Part shown: positions 22,084-34,998 of the stretch, piece after piece | Layout: each line of letters starts with the position of its first letter | Numbering within the stretch: position 1 is the first letter of the stretch | DNA from: Leptobrachium leishanense | Lineage: Eukaryota; Chordata; Amphibia; Anura; Megophryidae | Direction: 5' to 3' | Length of the DNA: 64,000 bases | NCBI GenBank assembly: GCA_009667805.1 | Contig: CM019063.1 | Location: 82,797,877-82,861,876, forward strand | Notes under the pieces: model-generated | The model's database searches: none | The model's input: the letters and a program-made list of their open reading frames with translations, nothing else | Told to the model about the DNA's origin: nothing | Translations under genes and position numbers: made by a program

Positions 22084-24475
22084 CTAACTAAGGAAATGGC
22101 ATAGCTCGAAGTCAGCATTTAAACCTTGTGGGTGTAATGAACCTAAATTAAAGATCCAGCTCATTTCCTCTTTCCCGATCAGTTTGTCAATATTACCACC
22201 TCGCCATGGAGCTTCAACTTTTTTTATTCCGATGAAAATCAGCTCGGCTGGATTCATGGCGTGTTTAAGTTTAAAATGTAACGGGACACTGTGATTGTCG
22301 TTTCCATTCCTGATGTTCCGGACGTGTTCCTGTATCCGTATGTTAAGGGGTCTGGTGGTCCTGCCCACATATTTCAGACCGCAGGTACATATAAGCAAAT
22401 ATATAACGTTTTTCGTAAAACAAGTGATAATGTCTCTAATTTTAATTGGTCCGGTGATTCCGTCAATTTGTGTAATTATCTGTTTTGGGCTTCTCGTATT
22501 CCGACAATTAAGACAGTTCCCGCATTGATGAAATCCTTTCTTAATGTTATGGAAATGGGATGTTGGCTTTTGTTTTTTAGTATGCTTTTGGGCCAATGTC
22601 ATTTTAAGGTTGTTGGCTCCTCTGTATATCATCCTGGGGTTATCAGGCAGTATATCTTTTAGTAGTGGGTCCTTTCTTAGGATCGGCCAGTATTTTCTTA
22701 TCACTTTCCTAATTTGTTTATTCTGCGCACTGTATGGAAAAATAAATGGTACATCTGTTGCGTACTCTATTTTAGTTCTCTGGTTCTTCTGGAGTAGAGT
22801 TGCCCGTTCTACGTTTTTCACCTCTAGTCTGCTGGCTTCGAGTCTATCTGGGTCGTATCCTTTTTCTACGAAATCTTTTTTCATTTTTTCGGAATGTGTT
22901 TCATATGTAGCCATGTCCGTACAGTTTCTTCTGATTCGTAGAAAATGTCTCTTGGGGATTCCTTCCAGCCACTGAGGTAGATGGCAACTGGTTGTTTCAA
23001 TGTAACTATTGACATCTACTTTTTTTAAATAAGTTTCAGTCTTGATCATGTTATCTTGGATAAAAATACTTAAGTCCAGGAAGTTTATTCGTTCTTTACT
23101 CCAGATGGTGGAAAGTTTAATTCCTCTATTATTCTGATCTAATATTTGTAAAAAAAGTTGTAGTGTATTTGTTCTGCCCTTCCAAATAAAAAAGATGTCG
23201 TCAATATAGCGTTTATAACATATCAAGTTATCTTGATATGTTGGTAGAAAGGATGTCTCCCAAAGTGCCATAAATAAATTAGCATAAGATGGGGCAAACT
23301 TAGTCCCCATAGGAATTCCATTAAGTTGTAAATAAAAATTTTCTTGGAAATAAAAAAAGTTATTTTCTAAAATCAAACGTATGCCCTCAAGTATAAAAAC
23401 AATCTGTTCAGGTTGTAATGTATCATTCTTTTTCAAGAAGTGTTCGGTTGCTTCAATACCCAGTTGGTGTGGTATAATTGTATAAAGTGATTGAACATCA
23501 CTTGTTACTAAAAGTAGGTCATCATCCCACTGAATGTTTGTCAGTGTGTTCAAAAAAGCCGTTGTGTCTTTCAAATGAGTAGTGGTATTAGTAACAAAAG
23601 GTTGAAGTATGTGATCGATATATTCTGATAGTCTGCTTGAAATTGATCCCACTCCAGAGACGATAGGTCTCCCTGGGGGTTTATTAACATCCTTATGGAT
23701 TTTTGGTAGGAAATAAAACACTGGTATTCTTGGGTGTTTGATCTTTAAGTATTGGTATTCTTGGTTGTTCAGGATGCCTAAAGCATATCCTTCATCAAAA
23801 TAGTCATCAAATTTTTGCTGGATCTCTTTTGTAGGGTTCTTCGTAAGTTTCTTGTATGTCGTTTCGTCTCCCAATATTCTAATAGCTTCTTCTTTATAAT
23901 AGGTCACAGACATAACTACTGTGCCGCCACCCTTGTCAGCTGGTTTTATTTCGATTTCATCGTTTGATGTGAGTTCTTTTAAAGCTGCTCTCTCTTTGTT
24001 GGTCAGGTTGTTAGACTTAGTTGGTATCTTGATTTTACTAATGTCGTTCAACACCATTTGTTCGAAAGTATTCATTTCTTGGGAAATGAGTGACTTTGGA
24101 AAAAAATTAGATTTTTCTTTGAGGTTGGTGTGTTGATACACCTGAATGCTGTTTGGTCTATCAATTGGGTTCTTCAGAAAATATTTTTTCAAGCAGAGGT
24201 TTTTCTTAAACTTCTGTAAATCGATATAAACTTCGAATGTATTCATATTAGTGGTAGGAGCGAATTTCATCCCTTTTTTCAGTAATGTTCTTTCAGTATC
24301 TGTGAGTGGAATCTCTGTCAGGTTATAAATCCCTCCTTCCTGCTTATCTTCTCCTTTCTCCCTCTTTCTTCCTCTAGTTCTCCCTGCTCTGCATCCTCTT
24401 TCTGATATGGTCTTTTCCCTGGTGACCACCCTCTTCTCAATGTTACGAGGCTCCTGTCTTTTTGCGGGTGGTTCC
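22084..24475 (-). CDS. Penelope-like ORF2: reverse transcriptase with GIY-YIG endonuclease
   Basis: Copies element RNA into DNA at a nick made by its own endonuclease. The counted frame has 781 residues from 24429. Visible RT blocks are IKPADKGGG (161-169), GRPIVSGVGS (253-262), the first catalytic Asp in TSDVQSLYT (Asp 311), GIPMGTKFAPSYANLFM (371-387) and the catalytic YIDDIFFIW (408-416). A CGNCLNC cysteine cluster (636-642) leads into the GIY-YIG domain, VIYLLICTCGLKYVGRT (675-691), which places it among Penelope-like elements with a C-terminal GIY-YIG. No in-frame stop is seen over the RT and endonuclease, so this copy is well preserved. There is no ATG before residue 54 and the frame is open upstream to the LTR insertion at 24476, overlapping ORF1 in the -1 frame. 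The stop is followed by the long 3' tail. Confidence 0.92.
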
Positions 24476-25656
24476 TGTGGCAGACTAGATCTATATTTCT
24501 ATCTCTATACAAAGGTCTGCCTGTATATATGTGTTTATCTCCTCCATATAGAGTTATGTTCATATTTGTGTCTGACCATTTGGTAAGTTTATCCCTGGGT
24601 TCACAGCTGAATGTAATCAATATGTTTAGCTTTCTCCCTTGGGGGAGGATATAACACGTAGCTGTAAAAAGGGAATTTCTTTTGTACACTGACATAGAGA
24701 TCACACCTTGGCAGCCAGGTCGGCCCAAGAGATGGGCACGCGGTCTTCAAAGACAGGAAGCACATCCTTGATCTCGAAGGGGGATCTGGAGGCAAGAGGG
24801 ACACCTTTAGGCAATTAAAGATTAATTGACAAGCTTACTGAGCGCGACTGAGAATTGCACGCTGGAAATGAAGTCCAGGACACTGGGCCACTTATGCGTG
24901 GGGGCTGGAAAGATCAGGAAGTTTATAAATTCGGAACACCGGCCATGTGCTTTGGCTGATCACTTGGATTCCTTCTAAAGAGGACTGATTTGCCCATGCT
25001 CTACCTCCAGATCCCAGGAGGCACCGATGCCAGTTACTGAGTATTCCGTCGTAAGTAAGGCTCTGTGATTAACACCTTTTTCTTTATATTTTGCTGTGTA
25101 TTGTATAAGAAATTGATTTATTCTAGTTATGATTTTTTTATGTAACTAAGCACTGATTTTTCTATCCTAAATAAACCAACAAATATTTACGTTTTGACTC
25201 TGGCTGATGAAATCCACGCTAACTAAGAGATTGGGAGTATTGCTATTTGCCTTAAGCTCGGTTATATATAAGAAATTGCGTGTTGCGGTCGTCAGGAAAC
25301 GACAGGGAATTGTGGGAATTGTAGTCACTGTCCTAGTCTAGGATAGTGCGGCTGTTAAGCCCTGCGTCTCCTGTTGCGACGCACATAGTGTCCGTGAGGA
25401 CTGGTGGCAGCGTTACTAATAGAATAAGAAAGTGAGTTCCAGGATTGTGAGACACGTAGTGAGTACGTGCTTCAGGAGAAGACTTGTGCTGCGTTGCAAT
25501 CCTGGGATCAGTATATCGCGCCCTACGTGCCTGTTGTGAGAGTAGTGTGGCGGGACGGGTAGAGAAGTGCATGTAATTATCTGGGTCTAGGATAGATAGA
25601 TAGTGCGCGGCTAACCCGCGTCTTTGCGCAGCAGCGCACGTAGTTGGGTCGTGACA
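24476..25656 (+). repeat. 5' LTR (1181 bp)
   Basis: Begins TGTGG and ends TGACA. It carries a TATA-like TTTATAAATTC near 24921 and AATAAA at 25170-25175. It differs from the 3' LTR by scattered substitutions and small indels only. Confidence 0.93.
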
Positions 25657-25834
25657 ACTGGAGGCAAGCGGTGGGATATCAGGTTAGTATTTGGATCTGT
25701 GAAGCAACATAGATCCAGATACTAAAGAAATTGGTTTTCCAATTTCCAGAGCAGAACTCAGTGCATTTATTAGAATTTACACAATACACAGCAGTTCCCT
25801 TCCCCTTCTTTGTTTTTCTTTTCTATCTTTTATT

Positions 25835-28477
25835 TTGGCTGGAGTGAGAATGTCGCAACAATCATCGAAAAAGACTTTGGAGCAATTATGTCGAGACAAA
25901 AATATTTCGACGAAGGATAAAAAAAAAGATGAACTTTTGCAAGCCCTCGAGGATTATGAGGCGAGGCAAGCAGTCCAGGACGCAGCAGAGCAGGGTACCA
26001 CTCTTGACCCAGCCGAAGGAAGCGCAAGTCCAGTGGAAAGGACAGTGTCAAGTGCTTCGCCAAGGGTGATACTGCCCTGGATGTTTACTTGCAGACTGTT
26101 TTAAAACATGTGGACTCTGCGGACTCGCAGATGCGGCTTCAGCTCATCCTGCAGTACCAAGAGCGAGAGGAGCGCAGAGCTGAACGCGAACTGCGGAGCG
26201 CCGAGCTGAGGCTGAACGCGAAGCTGCAGAGCGCAGAGCTGAGCAAGAGGCGGCAGCGCTCCAAGCGGACGAGAAACTGCGGAGCGCAGAGCCGCGCAAG
26301 AGACAGCAGTGCGCCAAGCGGACCGAGAAGCGGCGGCGCGCGCGAGCGCGCAAGAGACAGCAGCGCGAAGTGGACCGAGGCGGTGGAGCGCCAAGCCGAA
26401 CGGGCACATCAGCTCGCTCTGGCACAGGCAAGCAGAACGCAATTATCTCCTGCCCCTGCGGGCGCTGCAGAGCTCTCTACGCCCAGACCTCGTGCAGAGA
26501 ACTTTCCCCCTTGACAAAGATGGGGACCTGGATGTGTTCCTGCGAAGTTTTGAAAAGACTTGTCGACAGTACCAGCTGCCCAAGGAGCAATGGGCCAGGT
26601 ACCTCACTCCTGGACTAAAAGGTCCAGCGCTCGAAGCCTTTGCAGAACTACCGGCTGAGAGCGACCAGGACTATGAGGCGATTAAAGCCGCGCTGCAGAG
26701 ACGGTATAACCTCACGCCAGAGGTATATCGCAAAAAGTTCAGGTCCTTGCAGAAGCGGGCCGCGGAGAGCTACTCTGCAGTCGTTAGCCACCTGACCACC
26801 CTATTTCGACAATGGGTCAGGGGACTGAATATTGATACCTTGGAAGCCCTGGAAGACCTGCTAATCAAAGAACAGTTTGTGCAGCTGTGCCCACCTGAGA
26901 TCCAGGAATGGCTTCTGGATCGTAAACCCGAGACGGCCCTGGAAGCTGGTGAGCTGGCCAATTTCAATGCGGCCAACAGAGCGTCTGTGGACCAGAGCCG
27001 AGGTTCCCCCAAAGAATCATCAGGGTGGAAGCCCAACTCCGCACGTCCCCCCGACATCCCGGCGGCAGCGCCCCCCTCTGTGTCAGTCTCTGCTGGGGAG
27101 GGGGGAGCGAATCCTTCTTCGCCTGGAAGAAGTGTGCGCCGTCACTGTTTTATTTGTGACAGTACCAACCATCTCCTGGCAGCGTGCCCGCAGAGGAAGA
27201 AACCTGCATCCACAGCTGGGGGAGGATACCCCTCAACATCACCCTCTGTCCTGTTTGTGACCAGATCGGAGGGCAGTGCCAACGTGAACCAGCAAGCAGT
27301 CATTGTCGGGACTCAGGTATCTGTGTGTTTACGAGATACGGCGGCTGAAGTAACTTTGGTGCGTCCAGGGTTAGTCAGCCCTGCAGACTTTATTCCTGGC
27401 AGGACTCTAGCAGTAAAGGGTTTTGGTGGGGTACGTCCTGCGGTGCCAATGGCCCGGGTTTATTTGGACTGGGGAGCGGGGAGAGGTCTGCGGGAGGTGG
27501 GAGTGTCTGAAAATATTCCTACAGATGTGTTGCTGGGCACGGATTTGGGTAAATTGGTGTCACAGTATGTGATGGAAAGGGATGCTGGGGATTTACCCAG
27601 GCCCACTAGTGGCTCTACAGTGGGGAGGGCTGTGTGTGGGGGTGCTCAACAGGATTCCTGGACGGGAGGGCAGGGGATGGCAGTGAGTCAGTCTGCGCCT
27701 GAGCCAGGTGTGCCTGAGGTGTTGTGTGATAGCATGAGGGGGCAGTGTGACTGGGAAGAAAGGCAGGGGGTGAGTGAATACCCGCCTGCACCCGAGTCAG
27801 CTGGTTCCCTGGACCCCATGCGTGGGGAGGCCGCGGTGCCCATGGTGGAAGTGGGTACCCGCTGGCGGTCGGCAGGGAGTAGGGCACAAGGCCCGTCTCT
27901 GCCGTGTGATGGTGTGGATCAGAATGCCTGGGAAGGGTGGCAGGATACTGTGGTGTGCCTGCCTAGACCAGACTCCGGTTTGTCTGTGACGCCATATGGT
28001 TGGGAGCAAGGGATGACTGCGGGTCTGCTTGCACCTAAACCAATCAGGACTCTAGTGCCCCGTGAGAATGGTGTGGATCAGAATGCCTGGGAGGGCTGGC
28101 AGGATACTGGAGTGTGCCTGCCTAGACCAGACTCAGGTGTGTCTGTGACGCCACGTGGTTGTGAGGGAGAGCAAAGGACCAAGGCAGGTTCCTTTAGGGC
28201 TGAACCAACTGGGTCGGTGGTGCTGGAGGGAAGGTGTGTGCATCGGAAGGCCTGGGATGAGCAGGATACTGTGGTGTGCCAGCCTGTGTCGCGGTTGTCT
28301 GAGACTGTGCGTGGCGCAGAGGGCATACTGGGTGGTAGGGAGGAGAGGCCTAGGGTGGCAGAGGGTTATCCAGGGCCTGAACCATCCAGGTTGGCGGTGC
28401 CAGGTGAAAGGAGTGGAGGGCAGAACATCCTGGATGGGCAGGATACGGTGGTATGCCAGTCTGTGTCACGTGTATGA
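25835..28477 (+). pseudogene. Gag (SCAN-like capsid), zinc knuckle, protease-like domain and 50-residue repeats
   Basis: Forms the particle shell of the LTR element. 25835-26104 gives a SAP-like start (TLEQLCRDKN... LLQALEDYEARQ). The reading then shifts frame near 26075 into an Arg/Glu-rich helical stretch (HVDSADSQMRLQL) and back near 26450. The main 722-residue frame (26309-28477) holds a capsid of the kind related to vertebrate SCAN domains (residues 66-220: DVFLRSFEKTC, EAFAELP, YEAIKAALQRRYNLTPE, FVQLCPPEIQEWL). A CCHC knuckle follows (CFICDSTNHLLAAC, 280-293), then an aspartic-protease-like domain (325-420) with DTA where DTG is expected and VLLGTDLG as the flap-side block. Residues about 490-722 are repeats of about 50 residues around AWEGWQDTVVC. 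The two frameshifts suggest an inactive Gag unless they are bridged. Confidence 0.82.
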
Positions 28478-29348
28478 GGCTGCAGGTGGCACCGAGCGCA
28501 TGCTGTGTGGTCAGGAGGAAGGGCCTGGGGTGGACGAGTGTTGCCCTGGGGGAAAGCCAACCAGATTCCCAGTACCACAGGAATCTGGTACTGAGCAACC
28601 TCCCTGTAGAGGAGGGTGGCATACGGCTGTATGCTCATCGGTTACGAAGCAAAGCGTGCTTGATAAACGGTGTGATAAAGTGGGGAAACTGTGTGCAATG
28701 GGGGGCGAGGTGAGAGTGGAGAATCTTGTGCCCCATCTGTATGGTTCCCCAAATTCTGAAGGTGCGGGGACAGTGGGAGACAGGGAGGCAGCGGGTCCTG
28801 GTGTGGCTCCTGTGACCTCCCAGCCATCTGCCCAGAGCCAGGTACGATGCCTGACTCCGTTGGCAGATGCAGGGGGAACGTTTACTGGGGAGCGGGGCGC
28901 TTCACCCTGTTTCTCCATACCCCCTGCTGTAAGAATGGCTCCAGAGCAGGCTACGGGTTACGAAGATTCTGCTGCCTGCGAGACTGAGATGCGAACTGAG
29001 AGTGAGCCACACGTGCTGCACCCGGAGGGGCTGCAGAAGCACAGGGGCTTCCCCGAGTCTGTGCCATGTTATGAGTGCAGTATGAGTGACCCCCTCCCCC
29101 CGGTTTGGGAGAGGTGGGGAAGAATGGTGGAGTCGCCAAAGGCCTACATGGGGCAATGTGTGATGCGGTTGCGAGAGGGAATGCATGCTTTAGTGGGCAA
29201 AGTGCACGGACACCTGTGCGTCCCCCACTCTGTCATAGCGCCGGCGACTGGTGCAGGTGCCAGATACCCGTTGGCAAACCCGTGTTAAGACGCACGTGGG
29301 AGGCATGTTAGTTAGCCTCCCTTTCTGCGTCTTCATTTGTATGGGAGA
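28478..29348 (+). other. 3' interior of the LTR element
   Basis: Open in frame +3 to 29288 and Gly/Cys-rich. The DNA continues the degenerate 50-residue repeat units in shifted frames. I see no pol or env motifs. A short purine stretch (GGGAGA, 29343-29348) precedes the 3' LTR and may be a weak polypurine tract. Confidence 0.55.
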
Positions 29349-30537
29349 TGTGGCAGACTAGATCTATATTTCTATCTCTATACAAAGGTCTGCCTGTATA
29401 TATGTGTTTATCTCCTCCATATAGAGTTATGTTCATATTTGTGTCTGACCATTTGGTAAGTTTATCCCTGGGTTCACAGCTGTAATGTAATCAATATGTT
29501 TAGCTTTCTCCTTGGGGGGAGGATATAACACGTAGCTGTAAAAAGGGAATTTCTTTTGTACACTGACATAGAGATCACACCTTGGCAGCCAGGTCGGCCC
29601 CAAGAGATGGGCACGCGGTCTTCAAAGACAGGAAGCACATCCTTGATCTCGAAGGGGGGTCTGGAGGCAAGAGGGACACCTTTAGGCAATTAAAGATTAA
29701 TTGACAAGCTTACTGAGCGCGACCGAGAATTGCACGCTGGGAAATGAAGTCCAGGACACTGGGCCACTTATGCGTGGGGGCTGGAAAGATCAGGAAGTTT
29801 ATAAATTCGGAACACTGGCCATGTGCTTTGGCTGATCACTTGGGATTCCTTCTAAAGAGGACTGATTTGCCCATGCTCTACCTCCAGATCCCAGGAGGCA
29901 CCGATGCCAGTTACTGAGTATTCCGTCGTAAGTAAGGCTCTGTGATTAACACCTTTTTCTTTATATATTGCTGTGTATTGTATAAGTAATTGATTTATTC
30001 TAGTTATGATTTTTTTATGTAACTAAGCACTGATTTTTCTATCCTAAATAAACCAACAAATATTTACGTTTTGACTCTGGCTGATGAAATCCACGCTAAC
30101 TAAGAGATTGGGAGTATTGCTATTTGCCTTAAGCTTGGTTATATATAAGAAATTGCTTGTTGCGGTCGTCAGGAAACGGCAGGGAATTGTGGGAATTGTA
30201 GTCACTGTCCGAGTCTAGGATAGTGCGGCTGCTAAGCCCTGCGTCTCCTGTTGCGACGCGCATAGTGTCCGTGAGGACTGGTGGCAGCGTTACTAATAGA
30301 ATAAGAAAGTGAGTTCCAGGATTGTGAGACACGTAGTGAGTACGTGCTTCAGGAGCAGACTTGTGCTGCGTTGCAATCCTGGGATCAGTATATCGCGCCC
30401 TACGTGCCTGCTGTGAGAGGTAGTGTGGCCGGGACGTGTAGAGAAGTGCGTGTAATTATCTGGGTCTAGGATAGATAGATAGTGCGCGGCTTAACCCGGC
30501 GTCTTTGCGCAGCAGCGCGCGTAGTTGGGTCGTGACA
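29349..30537 (+). repeat. 3' LTR (1189 bp)
   Basis: Same ends as the 5' LTR. It is followed by the target duplication GTTCC at 30538-30542. Confidence 0.93.
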
Positions 30538-31266
30538 GTTCCCATGAAAATCCGTCTGTTCTTTCAATGCTTCATATCTATTGTGGGTAGGAATGGTTGG
30601 ATATGTTGAATGTTGAGCATAATTGCTGTCTTTCTGTCTATAGTTGCCGTTCCAAGACATTTTCGATAGATCTTGATAGTTACGCAACTGATAATGATTC
30701 GTAAATCTATTGTTGGTGTAGGAGTTGTTTCTCCACTTTCCGAATCTCCCATTCGTTTCATGGAAGGGTTCGTGATTAGGTCGCATTCTGTAGTTAGGTT
30801 GATCATTATAAGATCTTGAGGGATAGTTGGATCTATCAATGTAGGATCTATCATTATATTGTCTTTGGAAATAATTGGATCTCCTTCTTATTCTCTGTGG
30901 TACAGGTGTTCTAATATGTACTTCCCCTGCACGCTGATCATGAAAAACAGCTTCTAAGGGGGAAGGATGGTGTACTGGACGTGTGGTCCATAATGGTGTT
31001 TTATTGAATTTAGAATCCTCTATATTACCTGGTTCATTTTGTTTCCAGACATTACCATTTTTATAATCCTGAATGTCTCGTTGAAATTCCTTTCTCTTTC
31101 TATCTTTCACTTCTTCATTTAATTTGTTGAGGTCTTTCTCTAGTCTTCCCAAGTATATATTAATCTCTTGTTCAGAGGATAACTGTAAGAGTTCTTCATG
31201 GTTCTTCTCAATGTTTCTATTCAATTCCGTTCGTATTTCATGTCTTCTTTCTACGATGGTTTTCAT
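30538..31266 (-). CDS. Penelope-like ORF1 (coiled-coil and Arg/Asn/Tyr-rich protein), split by the LTR element
   Basis: Starts at ATG 31266 (MKTIVERRHEIRTEL). The first 90 residues are helical and charged (NRNIEKNHEELLQL, RLEKDLNKLNEEVKDRKRK), suggesting a coiled coil. The rest is rich in Arg, Asn, Tyr and Ser (RRRSNYFQRQYNDRSY, NRFTNHYQLRNYQ), suggesting RNA binding. I do not know its exact function. After removing the LTR element and one GTTCC, the frame continues at 24475 and ends at the TGA at 24318, giving about 295 residues. The last 200 bases or so overlap ORF2 in the -1 frame. Frame continuation upstream of 31266 is an artefact of the junction with the plus-oriented copy. Confidence 0.72.
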
Positions 31267-31289
31267 ACTGTGGATGGAGAAACACAACC

Positions 31290-31361
31290 ATACACAAATT
31301 GACGGAATCACCGGACCAATTAAAATTAGAGACATTATCACTTGTTTTACGAAAAACGTTA
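31290..31361 (+). pseudogene. Penelope GIY-YIG fragment, plus-oriented copy
   Basis: Encodes TQIDGITGPIKIRDIITCF and KNVIY, identical to ORF2 residues 653-677 of the minus copy but on the opposite strand. It is cut by the Tc1 insertion at a TA. The rest up to the last 15 codons is deleted. Confidence 0.9.
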
Positions 31362-32592
<1,231 letters not shown>

Positions 32593-34998
32593 TTTCCAAC
32601 ACTATTTCCTCTTTTTATTCACATATGAAATATCTATTTTATACACACTCCCCCTTCTTTTATACAGTTCTTATACAGTTTTTATTCTTTTTATTTATCT
32701 ATTATATTTTAGACATCTACTTATTACACGATGTCCTTTTATATTTCCTGCACATCATATTTTAATGTATGCCCTCATCAATGTATTTTACGTTCAATAT
32801 TCGATTCGTTTTATTTTATTTTATTATCGTACATACGATTATTCGTATCGTTTTTAAAACATTTTCAAGAAGTGACAAATCCCACCTCAAAATTATTTTA
32901 TTACTTTTGTGGTATTGGCAATTCGAAGTTAGATTGTAACATCGAATCGTACATGCTAAGTATCATAATGTTAGATGGAACACAACCATACGTTTTTCTT
33001 ATTCTTGTTTATATTCTTTCGTATAGAGTTCTTTTTCGTTTTATCACCACCCATTTCTTATCGTATATTTTTTCGTATATTTTTTCGTTTGTTTATTCAC
33101 TTGTAAAGTTTGATCGAAATACCGAACTTTGCACGCCAATTGTATCATATAGATGGAACGCAAGCGCTGGGCGCTGGAACGCAACGCCATGTTCTTAATT
33201 TGACCCGGAGAATAGGAGACCTACGAACCCGGAAGTCCTTCTGATTTACGAAAATAGACCTACAAATTCGGAAATAATCGAACGAAAGATTAAAAATACG
33301 AAACTTGTTTTATGCATTGTACCATACGTTCGGAAAGCATATCTTATTTTTTCGTATATTTTTTTCGTATGTTCATTCACTTGTGAAGTTTGATCGAAAT
33401 ACCGAACTCTGCACACTAATTGTATCATACAGATGGAACGCAAGCGCTAGGCGCTGGAACGCAACGCCATGTTCTTAATTCGACCGGGAAAACAGGAGAC
33501 CTACGAACCCGGAAGTCCTTCAGATTTACGAAAATAGACTTACGAATTCGGAAACAACCGAACGAAAGAGTAGAAATCCGAAATTATCTATTTTATACAT
33601 TGTAATATACGATCGGAAAGTATTTCTTATTCGTTTAAATATATTACCACATTGGATATACTCATTATGTGATTAGGTTACCTTTGAACCCGGAAGTAAA
33701 CGATTAGACACACCCTAATTGAAAACCTTTTGTATCTATATAAAGAAAGACTTGTGGAATGCCTCTGATTGCCCCTTTTTCTCTTATGGACTGATGAAGG
33801 CACGTGAGTTGCCGAAACGCGTATCCTCCACCATTATCATTTTTCCTTTTTTCCCTTCCTCCCCACCCTTTATTTTAGATTTTTTTCAATAAACCACGTT
33901 ATTTTAACTTACCAATTCGTGGTTTTGCTGCTGTTTTTTTTGGTCTATTTACTTTTTTTGCCCTTCTGAGCCAGTAGAAGACCACTAAAGAGGTGCAGCT
34001 AAAGAGGTGCCGGTGCCCACCGAGCAAAGGAGCACTGCATGCCATCAAGTTGAGCCTGGAACAAGGCTCCACCATCGGTGAGTGAGACTACCCCTATTTC
34101 TACCAATGTACCCAGTCACCATTCAAGTTGCGCTATGAATACTTTGTCTTTCTATATCCGAGGTGAACAATAATTTCAAAAGAAGGGAAGAGGCCACTCT
34201 ATATTTGGCCCAGTGCATTTCGAACCAGAGCCTGGACCATATAGGCTCTGGAAAGTGTAAGTGTGCATTTTCTTGCATCCTTCCACGACTAATTTATCTA
34301 GACAATATTGCACTATTTTTCTTTCTCTCTCTTTTTTCCCCTTCCCCGCATTACGAGAACGTGGAATCTACTAGAACGCAGAATCCACTAGGACAACAAG
34401 GATAAGATCCATCTCTCCCCCATTTGGAGGATCCTCGTATACGGACGCTATAAGTGAGAGGCCTGCACAGTTATCAACAAGCCCTCCTTCCATTTATTCA
34501 CGTATAAGACTGATTTTTAGCCATTTTAGACTTTTCTGCACTATCTTTGGACTATTTTTATTACCATTTTTGTGCTATTTCAATTGCACTTTATATTTGC
34601 ACTTTGCACTTTGCACAAGAAGTGTGTGTTGTTTTTTATGCCCTTTTTATGTGTTTTTATGACCTATTCATACATCTACACTTTATAACGTGCACAACGT
34701 TTTTAGCTGTTATTTGCTCCATATGCACTTTTGATTGCATTTGCACTACTTAAAATAGCACTTTATCATTGGTCTCCTCCTAGACTGTGCTCTTAGTCAG
34801 CACTTTTCTAGCTGTTTACACCATATGCACTTTTGATTGCATTGCACTTTTTTAGTGTTTACTCAAGATAGCACTTTACCAATCGGTCTGTTCCTAGACT
34901 GTGCTCTTATACCGTTTTTTTAGAACATTTCTGTTTCGCACTTACCCGGATTTTAACGCAAATTACCTCCCTTTGCGCCACTGGAGTAACTCCCACTT
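32593..34998 (+). repeat. Penelope 3' tail (pLTR-like), right arm
   Basis: Inverted near-identical copy of 19558-22083 with a few small deletions. It holds the tandem 280-base units (33148-33600), the hammerhead motif (33788-33827) and the donor-like CCACCATCG/GTGAGT at 34078-34083. It ends at the 15-bp target duplication. Confidence 0.88.
33788..33827 (+). ncRNA. Hammerhead-ribozyme-like motif of the Penelope tail
   Basis: GGA - CTGATGA - A - GGCA..TGCC - GAAA - CGCGTA - TCC. Stem I has 3 pairs (GGA/TCC), stem II 4 pairs closing CGTGAGT, and the predicted cut follows GTA. Same sequence as the left-arm copy. Confidence 0.75.

Larger units (their letters stand above)
24476..30537 (+). mobile_element. 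Gmr1-like LTR retrotransposon without pol (non-autonomous)
   Basis: Two nearly identical LTRs (24476-25656 and 29349-30537), each TGTGGCAGACTAG...TGACA, with a 5-bp target duplication GTTCC (24471-24475 and 30538-30542). The 3.7-kb interior encodes Gag and a protease-like domain followed by repeats, with no reverse transcriptase, RNase H or integrase. High LTR identity points to a recent insertion. It interrupts the Penelope ORF1/ORF2 overlap. Confidence 0.93.

Noticed and set aside
21472..22118. Tyr/Phe/Ile-rich frames in the Penelope tails, present in both arms
   Set aside because: AT-rich non-coding tail; conservation between arms reflects the duplicated insertion, not coding selection.
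28155..29288. 377-codon frame overlapping the Gag repeats, as a possible env
   Set aside because: No signal peptide, membrane segment or env-like motif; the composition reflects shifted reading of the same tandem repeats.
24476..30537. Infectious-type endogenous retrovirus
   Set aside because: The interior lacks pol and env; Gag type and 5-bp TSD fit a Gypsy/Gmr1-like retrotransposon.
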